NCBI GenBank assembly: GCA_028386065.3
Contig: JAKUCV010001619.1
Span: 64,218-128,217, forward strand
Source: Turnera subulata
Taxonomy: Eukaryota; Streptophyta; Magnoliopsida; Malpighiales; Passifloraceae
Direction of reading: 5' to 3'
Length of the DNA stretch: 64,000 bases
The notes under the pieces were generated by a model that was given only the letters and a program-made list of their open reading frames with translations, did no database searches and had not been told where the DNA came from. Numbering within the stretch: the stretch's first letter is position 1; each line of letters opens with the position of its first letter. The translations under genes and the position numbers were made by a program. This document shows, piece after piece, positions 35,101 through 46,519 of the stretch.

Positions 35101-35221
35101 TAAAAATAATAGATGAAAAGAGGAAGAAAACCAAAATATTATCAGAGAAATCAGAGAGATGCAGGTGTGAAAGAATTATACATGATCTGGTCCCCATTGT
35201 CATCTGCAATATCAGTCTCTT

Positions 35222-36954
35222 TCAACTGATCAATTCCACCTCGGTCAATTGAGTCTGTTGCAATACCCCAGAAGCAGGAGGACCCACCCCCTCCGAAACC
35301 ACCAAATCACTATGCCCTTGTCCCCTTACATCAAAAGCGACTTTCATTGGGGAAGACAAGGTTGTATCCTCATTCTGGACTTTCTCTGCCTTGATCGCAG
35401 GAGAAGGCAACGTAGATGGTGAACTTTGTTGGACTGGCAAAGATTGGAAAGTAACCGGCATCGAGAGCCCCTTAGCAATCACCCCGGCCTATATATAATT
35501 AATCTTTTGTCCCTTCTCCGCCCCTTTACTACTACTCTTTTTTACTTTAGCTTGTCTCTTAGGTTTCTCCTGAGCAGCCTGCACCAACACCTCACCATTC
35601 AAAGTATAGCCTGAAGTAACCCTAGGCCTCATACAAAACAGCCCATCACCCTCCTCAACACCCAGCAGAGGATCAGAAAATAAAACACCTTTTTTTTGTC
35701 CTATAGAAGCTCCCTTCACTAAAGATTGGTCTGAGATCACAAGAGCTTTCAACACTTTGCTAGACGAGGTGCCCTTAGAACCCTGAAAAATCATAACTGG
35801 TTCAGGTCCCACCTTTTGCTTTACAGGAGCAGACCCTTGCCCTTCCTCATGCAAAACTGAATCATCCACCAAGGTATTAAACCGGGATCCCACAACTTTT
35901 CCTCTAGACCCATCCTTTTTGCCCTCCTAAGAGCCATTATCGCCTTTCTTATTATTAGGACGAGTCCTAGAAGGGACTAAAATCCATTCACCATACTTGG
36001 TGCTCGACACTCCCGCCATAGCTTGGGAAGGCAAAGAAGCAGTCCCAATAGACCCTGAAGAACCAGACATTGGCTCGGGGCATACAGGCCTAAATGCTCC
36101 CTCCTGCATCAGAAGTGACACAGGTACAGTATTCTTGCAATTAACCATTAGATGGCCCGCACACCCGCAACTAAAGTAGACCTGGGTAGACTTTCATGCA
36201 ATATTGGATACAAAACTCCATCAATACAAGCTTCCGTTTCCAAAGGCGTAGACAGATCTGATTTAACTGCAACCATGGAAAAACGACCTCTTTCCTTTTT
36301 TGGTTGTATAATCCACTTGAATGATTCTGTCAATACGATTACAGACTTCCCTCAAGATAGCATGTTAATATAACTCACAAGACAAACTAGGCACCAGAAC
36401 CCAAGCCACCACAGTTGTCACCTTGTGCGAAGAGGGCTCAAATTTTGGTTGCTAGGGTTCTGTAGTGAGGTAATGATCAAGAATGACCCATGGGCCTCCC
36501 GTCATCATACGAAGATAATCATATTTATCGGCAAGTTTCATAAAAAAATAGTTATGGTCTAAATTAATCACCCGAAAATCCCTCACAGTCCTCATAGTCT
36601 GTGGAGGCGATTACAAAGCATCCTATAGCCTAGTGTGCGGCCCCATAACTTGACAGTAACGGTATCCTCCCATTGTTTGTGTATGCGTGCCCTAAAACTA
36701 TCCGACAAACAAATAACAGGGCCACACTCCGTCTTCTCCGAAGTCACATCCCCCTCTGTAGCCTGAAGCTCCGTATCAATATCCAGTCTAGTCTCAACCG
36801 GTTTGGTGCCCAGAACATCACGGAAAGACTTTGAACTGGCCTCTCTCGTAGAGGTCAGGGTGTCCTCCGGCTCCATACTGACATCCTGAGGAGTCGCTGA
36901 AGGACCTGCCGCCGGCGGAACAGGCCCCCCACCCTCTGGCGGTGCACCACTCAT
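35222..36954 (-). pseudogene. LINE ORF1 (gag-like, DUF4283 plus zinc knuckle)
   Basis: It starts at the minus-strand ATG at 36952-36954 (MSGAPPEGGG). The disordered N-terminus is followed by a DUF4283-type segment (FRARIHKQWEDTVTVKLWGRTLGYRMLCNRL) near 36595-36690. The chain continues in other frames. A single zinc knuckle with C-x-C-x2-H-x4-C appearance (CGCAGHLMVNC) lies near 36140-36172. The tail carries GEWILVPSRTR, GSRFNTLVDD and Lys-rich stretches. Such ORF1 proteins bind the LINE RNA. Frame breaks lie near 36590, 36148, 35927 and 35489. ORF2 begins within about 120 bp of its end. Confidence 0.87.
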
Positions 36955-37047
36955 GAAAAAACCCTAGCAGCCAAACTTACGAAAACTTCGGAGCCAAGTT
37001 ACTAAAACGTGTTCGTGTTGCTGTTAGATCAGTAGTTTTTTTTTTTT

Positions 37048-37440
37048 GATGCTAATCGAGTGTAATATTATTGATACTGAATATATATATCTGGAGAATA
37101 GGTTTGATAAAAACCAGACGCACGTTCTAAGTCAGCGCCAGATTAAAGGAAAACACTGATAAGTACAGACAATTAATAGAAACTCAAGTATAATGTAAAC
37201 GGATCAGCTTCGGGCTTGACCACGATTTGAAGAACTCTGCAGAAGAGAGGATGGCACTTGCACCATAGGGAAACTGAGGATGCAATGTCTTGAACCAGTA
37301 AAAGGCCCTAATGAGGACGAGGTCAAAAAGGATCCCCTCATGCACTTGTTTATCATTGAATATCAAGGAGTTTCGAACCAACCACAAAGACCAAACTGCA
37401 GACACCCCCAACAACATCCATACCTTGTGACGAGCCCCTA
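37048..37440 (-). pseudogene. 3' end of a second LINE
   Basis: A poly(T) run at 37036-37047 is followed by minus-strand LINE 3' sequence. Upstream on that strand, 37184-37417 encodes a VWSLWLVRNSLIFNDK segment typical of the C-terminal part of plant L1 ORF2. Its left flank GATCAGTAG was used as target by the larger LINE. The left (3') boundary is clear; the other end fades out near 37440. Confidence 0.75.
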
Positions 37441-38118
37441 AGAGGAATTATGACCTAAGATTCAAAATAATATCGTTTGAAATGAATAGATCCCAAAAAT
37501 TAGATTTTGGGTTGGGTTATGGCGACCCGTGAATCATTAACTTTTTTTTTTTATGATTGTTTAAGAAAATGTAAATTTCTGCATTTTTTATTAGAAACAT
37601 TCTTTCTTTAAACTTTTTTTTAACATAAAATTTTATGTTCGTTAGTGTTATTTTGTCTACCCCAATCTCCTCTTTAGTGGAGAAACCGAGAAGTCTTGCT
37701 TTCCAAAATAATTTAGCATTTATATTTTGGTCACCAATTTTAGTGTTACTTTAAATATATAAGCTATATTTGTATAAACTTTTACATACATCTTTAACTC
37801 TCTTTATAATTTTAATTTTTGAAATGACTGTTCCTTTAATTTTAATTATAAAATTATTTTATTTTTTTAATTTTAATAATTATAATGGTTATTCTTCTTT
37901 TGCATTTGACTTATTAAGAAAAAAAACCTTACATTCTAGTTATGTACAAACATTGTTAAATTAAATTGTCCATTAGAATTGTAAGAACGTATTTCGTGGA
38001 TATATAAATTTTTACAGAATAACATTTTTTTTGTGTGGTGGATACATTGTTGGTCCCAGATGAGGTGCAATCGAAGTCCATTTTCCTTTTTGATTAAAAA
38101 AATTTAATAGACTATACT
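37441..38118. other. AT-rich spacer between the two retroelement nests
   Basis: Mostly A/T-rich with T and A runs. No gene or element end is recognised other than the target 5-mer ATACT at 38114-38118 at its right border. Confidence 0.6.
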
Positions 38119-38890
38119 TGTTCGCTACATTGAACAGTGAGCGACCAACGACTACCGAATCCGATCGCTGAAGGGCCGAACGGACCGTGTCGCACGTCCA
38201 TAGACCGGGTTTTGGGTTTTCTAAATTAAGTTATCAAGGAAGACATATTAAATTCTACACTACACTACTGTGCGATAGAAATAAATATAAATTGGGTAAA
38301 AATAGTCTAATTTCTTGGTGATTGGATTGTGATCCCTATATAAGAAAGGTCAATAGCCTTATATAGGCGCACGAGTTATTCATCAGGTAAGCTAGTCTAA
38401 ATTACAAAATTCAAATTCATAACCTGCCTTTAACTTTCTAAACTTGCAATGATAAGATAGATACCTTTAAAAAAGCCCATCAAAAATCCTCTTCAAATTC
38501 ATTAACCTCCTGATCAATATCCCTCTACAAGACTTGAAATTCAAAATCCCTTAAAAAGGTCTCCAGAACTAATTTCGAAAAGAGCCTCTCATCAACTAGG
38601 GAAATTCACCACAAACCTTATAAGTCTAGAGAGATCACTTGGCCCATCCACACAGACTTATTACTCGGCCCATCCACAGACTTAACGAACTAGAAAGACC
38701 ACTTGATTCACGGACAAATTAGTCCAGAAGCCCAATACCAATCTGCACTTATACTAGTCTTCCACAATTTTTCAAGCTGTAATGGCATCAACCTACGAGC
38801 TTATTAATACAAAAGGCCGATACCTACCTTATCCCAACTAGTCCATAAGCCAAGGTCAATTTACTCTAAATGTCTAGATAACCCAGAGCC
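38119..38890 (-). repeat. 3' LTR of the outer element, first segment
   Basis: It is collinear with 50057-50800 plus 58040-58100. It continues after the inserted element at 46488-46519 ('aatcctttgacg...ggtgtaaata'). The undisturbed homologous sequence in the other LTR (gagccaatcctttgacg near 58099) shows the site before insertion. Confidence 0.9.
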
Positions 38891-40671
38891 TGTGAGTACC
38901 CGACCAAAAAATGCATTGAGTCTACTCACCACCTTCTTCTTAACCGTTATCCATGTCTTCGGATTTGCCACTTGAATTTTATTGAAGGGTAAATTCAAGT
39001 AAAAACCTTCCTTAGGCAACCAATGACTCCATAAGGCAACCGATGGCGAACCAAGGACATGAACCTGGGGGTTTGACACGGAAGGGAAGGTGTGAGGCAC
39101 CCATCCGTGTTGGGGCGAGATCGTGTGCAATTAAAGATTGACATATGCCATCCACAAACAAACAAATAACAAAAACACAACTACAATAAAAAAAAAAATA
39201 AAGAATGAACTTGAGTTTCCACCACTAGAAACTGCCTACTTAACCCCTCGTAATGGGTTCAAACCTCACGTAGTTCTTACATGCATCATATAAACAATCA
39301 TATCATCAGCATCATCACGTCATAGTAGCATACAACCAAGAAAATCAGAACAAGTTACCTATTGTAGCCCTCCTCTACCTCCCGTGCGCTTACCACTTCG
39401 CAATAGAATTTTGGCAGAGTTTCAACAGGAAATTGGGGTAGAAGGAGGCCGAACTGGTGTCTGGCCTAAACAGCAAATTGTAGAGAAACTTCTTAGCTTT
39501 CCAAGGACACCAAGATCACAACAAACCAACGTCAACAGCTCCAGATATAGCTGAAATAGTAAGACTGCCTCCATTGGATTCCTTCCCCTCGGGTTTAGCA
39601 CTTCCTCTCTAACGATTTGCTTGAATCCGCCTCCTTCTTCTTCTCTTCTTGATCTCCTCCTACTGCTGGCTCCTTGCTACTCCTCTCCACGAAATTCCTC
39701 CAGAATTTCGACCCTTGAAAGGATTCCTAAGCTTGGAATTAGAGAGATTTTCCAAGCACGTAGCTTATGTGTATAGAGGGAGAAGGGAGAGAATTGGTGA
39801 GTTTGAGGGTAAATGGGGGGTCCTATTTATAGTGTCTGGTGGGTCTGGATGTGGTTTTGATCTAAGGGTCGGGAATGAATCCCTAGATCCAACAGTAGAT
39901 ACCCAAAATCAAGAGAATAGGAAATAATAAAAAAATTGCCAATATTGGGAAGAATGTCCGCCAGGCTATGGAGTTCCTCTCGCGACGACCGCCAGGAGAT
40001 GGCGGTCATGCCTCCAAGCCCTCCAGGTGCTGGCGGTCATGTCCCCATGTCCGCCAGAACCTATTTCCAAATTGGTTCTTTCCTTCTTGGTTTTGTTCCT
40101 CAAAATTCCGGTCCTGCTTGAGTCCCACGCCCTTATTAGTTTTTTACCTATTTTCAGCTCCAAAAAACCTCCTAACTTGTAGCCTACCCACTCTCCTTTT
40201 CCTAATTAAGTTTTCCTCCTCCTCACTCCACATGCCATAAGTACCGAAAATAATTTAGGTAATTAATGTACCAAAAATTACATTGGACGAAAATCTGGGT
40301 TAATTGTCAGCTAAGTCCAGGGTTTTTGGTGGGCCAATAATACTGGAGGGTCCATATTTAATTGGTCTAAGCCTCTAACTCATTTTAAACCAAAAATCAT
40401 CTCAAATGGGTCCAAAATAAATAAAAAGTCTAAGCCAACTAAATACCCACATTTTATTAATTTCAAACCTTTAAATACACTAAACTCAGAATTAAATCAT
40501 CTCAATAATTCCAAGTTAAATGTACCAAAATTTCAGAATTAATAAAATATTAAAACTCTATTGAATTACAAACACATTTCTCCTAAGGATCGAATCATCT
40601 CATCAATCCATAGACAATGATATATCCATAATTCAATAAAATATTAGAGGATCAAATTTGGGGTGTTCACA
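38891..40671 (-). repeat. 3' LTR of the LARD-like element
   Basis: It pairs with 44726-46482. The segment near 39436-39560 is the part also found at 650-790. A minus-strand TATA box (ctataaatagg) lies at about 39822-39832. Short + strand open frames inside it recur in the other LTR but read through the LTR promoter region and are not taken as genes. Confidence 0.9.
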
Positions 40672-40861
40672 GAAGCCCCTCGTTGAAGAGTCTTTAGGAA
40701 CTGAAGACAAAACAATGATAAAAAAATACCCAAATTTAAAGGAGTAGGTGTTGATGTTGATGCTGACATGTTTATGCCATGGGTCGGGAATCATCTCATC
40801 CCGGGTTTTCAAGGATTTATCATCCTCTTTAGGGGACTCGAGGTTGGTTTTTTTTTGGCCA

Positions 40862-41270
40862 AGAATCATCTCATCTAGGCTAACTAGGGATACTACCGTC
40901 CTCCCATGGGGTACTCAGGTTTGTTTAATGGTCATCAACCAAAAATCATCTCATCTTGGCTGACTAGGGATACTATCGTCCTCCTATGAGGTATTCAGGT
41001 TTGTTTGATGGTCATCAACCAAAAAACATCTCTTCTCGGCTGACTAGGGATACTATCGTCCTCCCATGGGGTACTCAGGTTTGTTTGATGGTCATCAACC
41101 AAAAATGATGTCATCTTGGCTGACTAGGGATACTGTCGTCCTCCCATGGGGTACTCAGGTTTGTTTGGTTTGGTAAAATCATCTCATCTACCGGGTAACT
41201 AACAAGGAATCATCTCATCCTCACTAACTAGGGATACTATCGTCCTCCCATGGGGAATTGGTGTTGGCTC
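40862..41270. repeat. Tandem repeat of about 80 bp
   Basis: Four to five imperfect units contain 'atcatctcatc', 'gactagggatacta(t/c)cgtcctcccatggggtactcagg' style phrases and 'tttgatggtcatcaacc'. They start near 40862, 40942, 41021 and 41101, with a shorter one near 41205. The unit lies inside the LARD-like element, with degenerate fragments on both sides. Confidence 0.88.
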
Positions 41271-41529
41271 GGGATTTTATCGTCCTCCCATGGGGACTCG
41301 GGTTTAGGTTGTCAACAATGAATCCTCTCACTTTGGTTAACTATGGATATGTTTCCTCCCGTGGGGGTGATTTCGGGGTTACCTACTTTCTAGGGATTTG
41401 GTCGTCCTCCTTAGGGACTCGGGTTCTCTCTTATTTCCAGGTTCGACTACGGGAATCATCTCATCCCTCCCATGGCATCACATACCTTTTCATCAGCCGA
41501 CAATAATTCTCAGGGCATTACATACCCCT

Positions 41530-42315
41530 CGGGGTAGCATCCCCCACAGAAAGTCATCTCCAGCAATGGGGTTTCATGCCACGTAGATTGATTTAAGACG
41601 GGGTAGTGTGCCCCAAGAATTGATTCAGAACGGGGTAGCATGCCCCAGATAAGTCTCGCAGACATATGGGGTAGCATGCCCTGGAAACAAAATTTTTTGA
41701 CTATGATTCTGATCCTAAGGGGTAGTATGCCCAAAAAAATCACGAGGGGTAGCATGCCCCGGGAAACCACATACATAGCGAGGTATCATGCCCCAAGAAA
41801 CAAATACACTACATATTGGGGTAACGTACCCCGGAAGATAAAACATTCAACGGGGTAGCATGCCCCGGGAAATAAACACATCACATAACGGGGTAGCCTG
41901 GCCTAGGAAAACAAAACACATCACACAGTCGGGTAGCATGCCCCAGAGAAAAACAAACCGAACAATCGGGGTAGCATGCCCTGGAAAATTTTGACTCAAA
42001 ACATGGGGTTGTATGCCCCAGAAAATTGGACTCAAAGCACAGGGTTGCATGCTCCGAAAAATTTGACTCAAATCATGGGGTTGTATGCCCCGAAAAACTT
42101 GACTCAAAACATGGGGTTGCATGTCCCGGAGAAAACTTGACTCAAAACACGGGGTTGCATGCCCCGGAAAACAAAACATGTAATTGGGGTAGCATGTCCC
42201 GGATAACAAAACATATTACATAACGGGGTAGCATACCTCGGGAAACTTGACTCACAGTACGTGGGGTAGCATGCCCCAGGAAAACAAAACACATAATTGG
42301 GGTAGCATCCCCGAT
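41530..42315. repeat. Array of the hairpin motif GGGGTAGCATGCCCC
   Basis: About 21 exact or near-exact copies of GGGGTAGCATGCCCC (variants ggggttgtatgcccc, ggggtagcatgtccc and similar) recur every 33-45 bp. They are separated by A-rich spacers such as 'gaaaacaaaacacat' or 'gaaaacttgactcaaaac'. The motif is a near-perfect inverted repeat around GCATGC. The apparent protein-like repeats on the minus strand here are a by-product of the array. Confidence 0.92.
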
Positions 42316-43387
42316 GAGTGGCCCATGGTGCTTCGATGGTCATCCGATCTTCGTCAGGGTAGACCTCATGCTCATGACCGTGCGTGGGCCCGACATCATC
42401 TCGAGTAGATTTCCTTGGATCAGGTATGTGTCTTTGGTCCCACCAATCTTCTTTTCTCACCTCATCTTCTTCCTGACTTGGTTGTGCTTTTCTAGATCCG
42501 GTTTGATGCATTCGATTGCGTGAGCCATAGACTCGAGGGTTTGGGCCGCCGGGCCCGTTTGATGGACGATCGATGGTATATAATCGAGTATCAGGGTATG
42601 CATACTTAGTATCTCGGGGAGCTGTCTGCTTGTAGGTTCTTCGAACACCTCGGATACCTTTGGCCCCACCAATTTCTATGCGCGACATCGATGAGAGGGA
42701 TGAGATCCCGAAGACAGAGGGTGTTGGTTGGCACATTGAGCAGTTGACTGAAGATGGTGGCGATTATTAGTCCTTCATTACCGAGTTCTTGATGCATACA
42801 CTGCTTAGTTCTGGTGAGTTAGTTACTAATGCCGACCCTTCTCGGCGGAGCTCGAGTTCGAGGAGAAGGTGCCTAATCGGGTATCAGAGCGTAACCAGAC
42901 ATCATACTTTGAGACGACTAATCAGGCGATGCTTCCTTGATGGGTACTTAAACAAACACATGGTATGCCTACACTTAAACCTTATTCTTTTTGGCTGAAT
43001 TAACTTGAGAACCTATATTGATACACCGGGCTCATTCTTGAGTTACCTACGTATCAGCAAAATTTAAAAGACATTTAGAAAATGTTTATTGGCACATTGG
43101 TTGTAGATCTCCCTTTTCTTTTTTTTTTTCTTTTGTTTGTTTTTTGTTTGTTTTTTTTTAAGGAAGAATTCCACAAGCCAGGCTTCTTTAATATTCAAAG
43201 TGTCAAGTTATCCTACCGAATCAGGTCTACGTAGTTCATTTTAAAATTCTCATACTAATCCAACCAAATTAAATTAAAGCTTAAATGGCATATCCATTCT
43301 AGAAAAAGGCAGAACTTTTATTCATTACATGAAATTGGAAATAAAGATAACAACATAGCCCTTTCAAAGGTAAGTGGGATAATAAGA
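42316..43387. other. Interior of the LARD-like element without recognised domains
   Basis: Minus-strand frames between 42316 and 42797 are open and hydrophilic (for example VYGSRNRMHQTGSRK), possibly a gag-derived remnant. A + strand 'gggtatcagagcgtaacc' near 42878-42895 resembles a tRNA-iMet primer site but is not next to an LTR. T-rich runs lie near 43111-43160. Confidence 0.5.
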
Positions 43388-43813
43388 CTAAGCATCCTTT
43401 TCCGTCTTCCATTCAATCATATCCGGATACACAAGCCTTCTACGTGGTCTTACTGAGGTGGTGGCGACCTCCTCTGGATGAACCTCATCCCTAGCCACAT
43501 TATCTTCGTCTTTCGGATCATCCCCTATAGTGTCCACGATATCTGCTTGATCTGTTTGCCTGTTAGCCTCTGAATCAGTATCCCATTCACCCAACTCGCC
43601 ACCGCCTTCCACGTTCTTCACGTAGTCAATGTACTCCTTAGTTACCCGCACATGCTCTAGAGTGAAAATGGCTTGCTTGAATTGGATTCCCCTCATCACA
43701 TCTTCTACCACACCATATTGTTCCATTGCCTCTCGAAGCTGTTTCGTGGGTGCCTGGGTATACGCATCACCAGACACGATTCCCCGAAGGATAGTCTCTT
43801 CCAATTCATTCAT
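43388..43813 (-). CDS. Hypothetical protein in the LARD-like element (141 aa)
   Basis: This is an open frame from the minus-strand ATG at 43811-43813 to the stop at 43388. It begins MNELEETILRGIVSGDAYTQAP. The N-terminal half could be helical, and the C-terminal half is very acidic (Asp/Glu-rich, GDDPKDEDNVARDE) before a basic end (RPRRRLVYPDMIEWKTEKDA). I do not recognise the family. It is the best-preserved frame in the element, 0.9 kb downstream of the presumed 5' LTR, the place of a gag start. It could be a truncated gag-like protein or a chance open frame; no zinc knuckle is present. Confidence 0.35.
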   Translation of the reverse strand: MNELEETILRGIVSGDAYTQAPTKQLREAMEQYGVVEDVMRGIQFKQAIFTLEHVRVTKEYIDYVKNVEGGGELGEWDTDSEANRQTDQADIVDTIGDDPKDEDNVARDEVHPEEVATTSVRPRRRLVYPDMIEWKTEKDA

Positions 43814-44725
43814 CAGGGTCCTGAATCGCAGTTGCTCTTCTTTTTCTTAGTGCAGAGTGTGCTCCTTCTATATTGGGGGCCTATCTTTTTTTATCGGGAC
43901 GTTTTCTGGGGCTTTACATTTGTTGCCGGTGCTCCCAGCCCACTCGCCACGGTCTTTGCACATGATTCACTACTAATTATAGAATTGGAGTTCAAGATTT
44001 CGTCGTATAGGTTCACGAGGTAATCATTGTCGAAAGGTGGACATAATGTTGAGAAGGGCAGGAGGTGGAGGTCAATTCTCGACTCAATGTATCTTGGTTT
44101 TTTTTTTGTGAGAAATATGCCTCGTGGTTATGCAAAATGCAATCCTGTATCCAGAGTCATGGAGCAAGAGGGCATCGACCTAAAATATCCGGCATTTGTG
44201 ATTGGTGAAAGGCTCACTTGCAAATTGGGTGCTTTTCTTCAAACCATAGATATTCTTTCGCTCTTTTCTTCTCTCGACACCGATTCATGCATGATATTGA
44301 AACCCACTATGACAACACAATGTACTACACATGATGTTAACACACGAGGACAAGGAACACAACAAGCACATACCATGTATTGATCCATTATGCATGGGAT
44401 GCTTAGGGTATGCAGCTGGTTGGGGGCCAAAGAACCGTCACTAAGGGATAGCTTGGCCTGCTCACATGTGATGTAGGAAGTCGCGTGAGGTCGCGAGCCT
44501 ATTAACCCCCTATCATTGCTAAATGGCGAGAAATGGGTTCACTCTAGCCTATAACCCCGTAGGACGGTATGAAGCGGACCAGGATCCCCTCACCCTCTTA
44601 TGGTAGAAGCTTCACAACATAATACATGAATGCAAGGCACGTGCATGAAAAGACAAAAGGCATACATTAATCAATGAGTGCATATAATCTCTTAAACCCT
44701 CTATGTCCCTAGCGGAGTCTCCAAC
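43814..44725. other. Leader-like region next to the LARD 5' LTR
   Basis: There is no supported gene. The minus-strand sequence directly after the LTR (44725 downward) reads 'gttggagactccgctaggg', which is similar to the TGGCGACTCCGCTGGGGAC-type start of many plant gypsy internal regions, so it may be the primer-binding area. Short frames on both strands have no motifs. Confidence 0.45.
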
Positions 44726-46482
44726 TGTGAGTACCCGACCCAAAAATGCAATGAGTCTACTCACCACCATCTTCTTAACCATCATCCATATCTTTGGAGT
44801 CGCCACTTGAATTTTATTGAAGGGCAAAAGTCCATTAAAAACCTTCCTTAGGCAACCAATGACTCCATAAGGCAACCGATGGCGAACCAAAGACATGGAC
44901 CCGGGGGTTTGTCATGGATGGGAAGGTGTGAGGCACCCATCTGTGTTGGGGCGAGATCATGTGCAATTAAAGATTGACATATGCCATGCACAAACAAACA
45001 AATAACAAAAACCAAACTACAATAAAAAAAATAAATAAAGATTGAGCTTGTGTTTCCACCACTAGAAACTGCCTATGTACACTCTGGTAATGGGTTCAAA
45101 GCTCACGTAGTTCTTACATGCATCACATAAACAATCACATCATCAGAATCATCACTTCATAGCAGCATACAACCAAGAAATTCAGAACGAGTTACCTCTT
45201 GTAGCCCTCCTCTACCTCCCGTGCACTTACCACTTCGCAATAGAATTTTGGCAGAGTTTCAACAGGAATTGGGGGTAGAAGGATACCGAACTGGTATCTG
45301 GAATGAACAGAAAAGTTGTAGATCCTCTTCTTAGCTTTCCAAGGACACCAAGATCGCAACAAACCAACATCTATAGCTCCAGATATAGCCGAAATACTGA
45401 GACTGGATCCACTGGATTACTTCCTCTCGGGTTTAGCACTTCCTCTCCAACGATTTGCTTGAATCCACCTCCTTCTTCTTGTCTTCTTGATCTTCTACTA
45501 ATGTTGGCTCCTTGCTACTCCTCTCCACGAAATTCCTCCAGAATTTCGACCCTTGAAAGGGTTCCTAAGCTTAGAAATAGAGAGATTTTCCAAGCACGTA
45601 GCTTATGTGTATAGAGGGAGAAGGGAGAGAATTGGTGAGTTTGAGGGTGAATGGGGGGTCCTATTTATAGTGTCTGTGGGGTCTAGACATGGCGTTGATC
45701 TAAGAGTCAGGAATCAATCCCTAGATCGAATGGTAGAAACCCAAAATCAAGAGAACAGGAAATAATCGGAAAACTACTAAAACTGGGAAGGATGTCCGCC
45801 AGGAGATGGCGGCCATGCCTCCAAGCCCGCCAGGTGCTGGCGGTCATGTCGCCATATCCCCCGGCACCTGTTTCCAAATTGGTTCTTTCCTTCTCGGTTT
45901 TGATCATCGTAAATCCCGTCCTGCTTGATTCCCACGACCTTCCTTATCAGTTTTTTACCTATTTTCAGCTCCAGAGAACCTCCTAACTTGTAGCCTACCC
46001 ACTCCCGTTTTCCTAATTAAGTTTTCTTCCTCCTCACTCCACTCCACATGCCATAAAAACCAAAAACAATTTAGGTAATTAATTAACCCGATTTTTGGAC
46101 GAAAATCTGAGTTAATTGTCAGCTAAGTCCAGGGTTTTTTGTGGCCAATAAAGCTGGAGGGTCCATATTTAATTGGTCCAAGTCTCTAACTCATTTTAAA
46201 CCCAAAATCATCTCAAATGGGTCCAAAATAAATAAAAAGCCTAAGCCAACTAAATACCCACGTTTTATTAATTTCAAACCTTTAAATACACTAAACTCAT
46301 AATTAAATCATCTCAATAATTCCAAGTTAAATGTACCAAAAATTCAGAATTAATAAAATATTAATACTCTATTGAATTACAGACACATTTCACCAAATGA
46401 TCGAATCATCTCATCAATCCATAGACAATGATATATCCATAATTTAATAAAATATTAGTGGATAAAATTTGTGGTGTTCACA
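44726..46482 (-). repeat. 5' LTR of the LARD-like element
   Basis: It is the partner of 38891-40671 with high similarity, small indels and many point differences. It ends GTGTTCACA next to the target copy GAGCA. Confidence 0.9.
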
Positions 46483-46487
46483 GAGCA

Positions 46488-46519
46488 AATCCTTTGACGA
46501 TTTTGGATTGGTGTAAATA
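46488..46519 (-). repeat. 3' LTR of the outer element, last segment
   Basis: AATCCTTTGACG...GGTGTAAATA resumes the LTR broken at 38890. It equals the end of the right LTR at 58102-58134. Confidence 0.88.

Larger units (their letters stand above)
16893..37026 (-). mobile_element. Full-length-type L1-like LINE, interrupted by an Athila element
   Basis: This is a minus-strand non-LTR retrotransposon: ORF1 at the high-coordinate end, ORF2 running down to 17101, and a poly(A) tail that reads as poly(T) at 16885-16892. GATCAGTAG plus T-run occurs both at 16876-16892 and at 37027 onward, giving a target-site duplication of at least 9 bp and up to about 17 bp. Without the 13.4-kb insert the LINE is about 6.7 kb, a normal plant L1 length. 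Scattered stops and frameshifts make it inactive. Components are listed separately. Confidence 0.88.
38891..46482 (-). mobile_element. Non-autonomous LTR retrotransposon (LARD-like), 7.6 kb
   Basis: LTRs of 1781 and 1757 bp (38891-40671 and 44726-46482) begin TGTGAGTACCCGACC and end GTGTTCACA. The target duplication is GAGCC / GAGCA (38886-38890, 46483-46487). The 4.05-kb interior has no protease, RT or integrase that I can see, only repeats and one plausible short ORF. The TATA-like CTATAAATAGGA read on the minus strand in each LTR, and 'ttggagactccgctaggg' next to the right LTR on the minus strand, point to minus orientation. Confidence 0.9.

Noticed and set aside
39649..39927. Short + strand frame that recurs in the other LTR (45553-45765)
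   Set aside because: Conservation is explained by the LTRs being duplicates. It lies opposite to the element's direction across its TATA region.
41847..42209. Minus-strand repetitive 'protein' (MQPHVLSQ-type repeats)
   Set aside because: It is the translation of the GGGGTAGCATGCCCC array and not conserved as protein.
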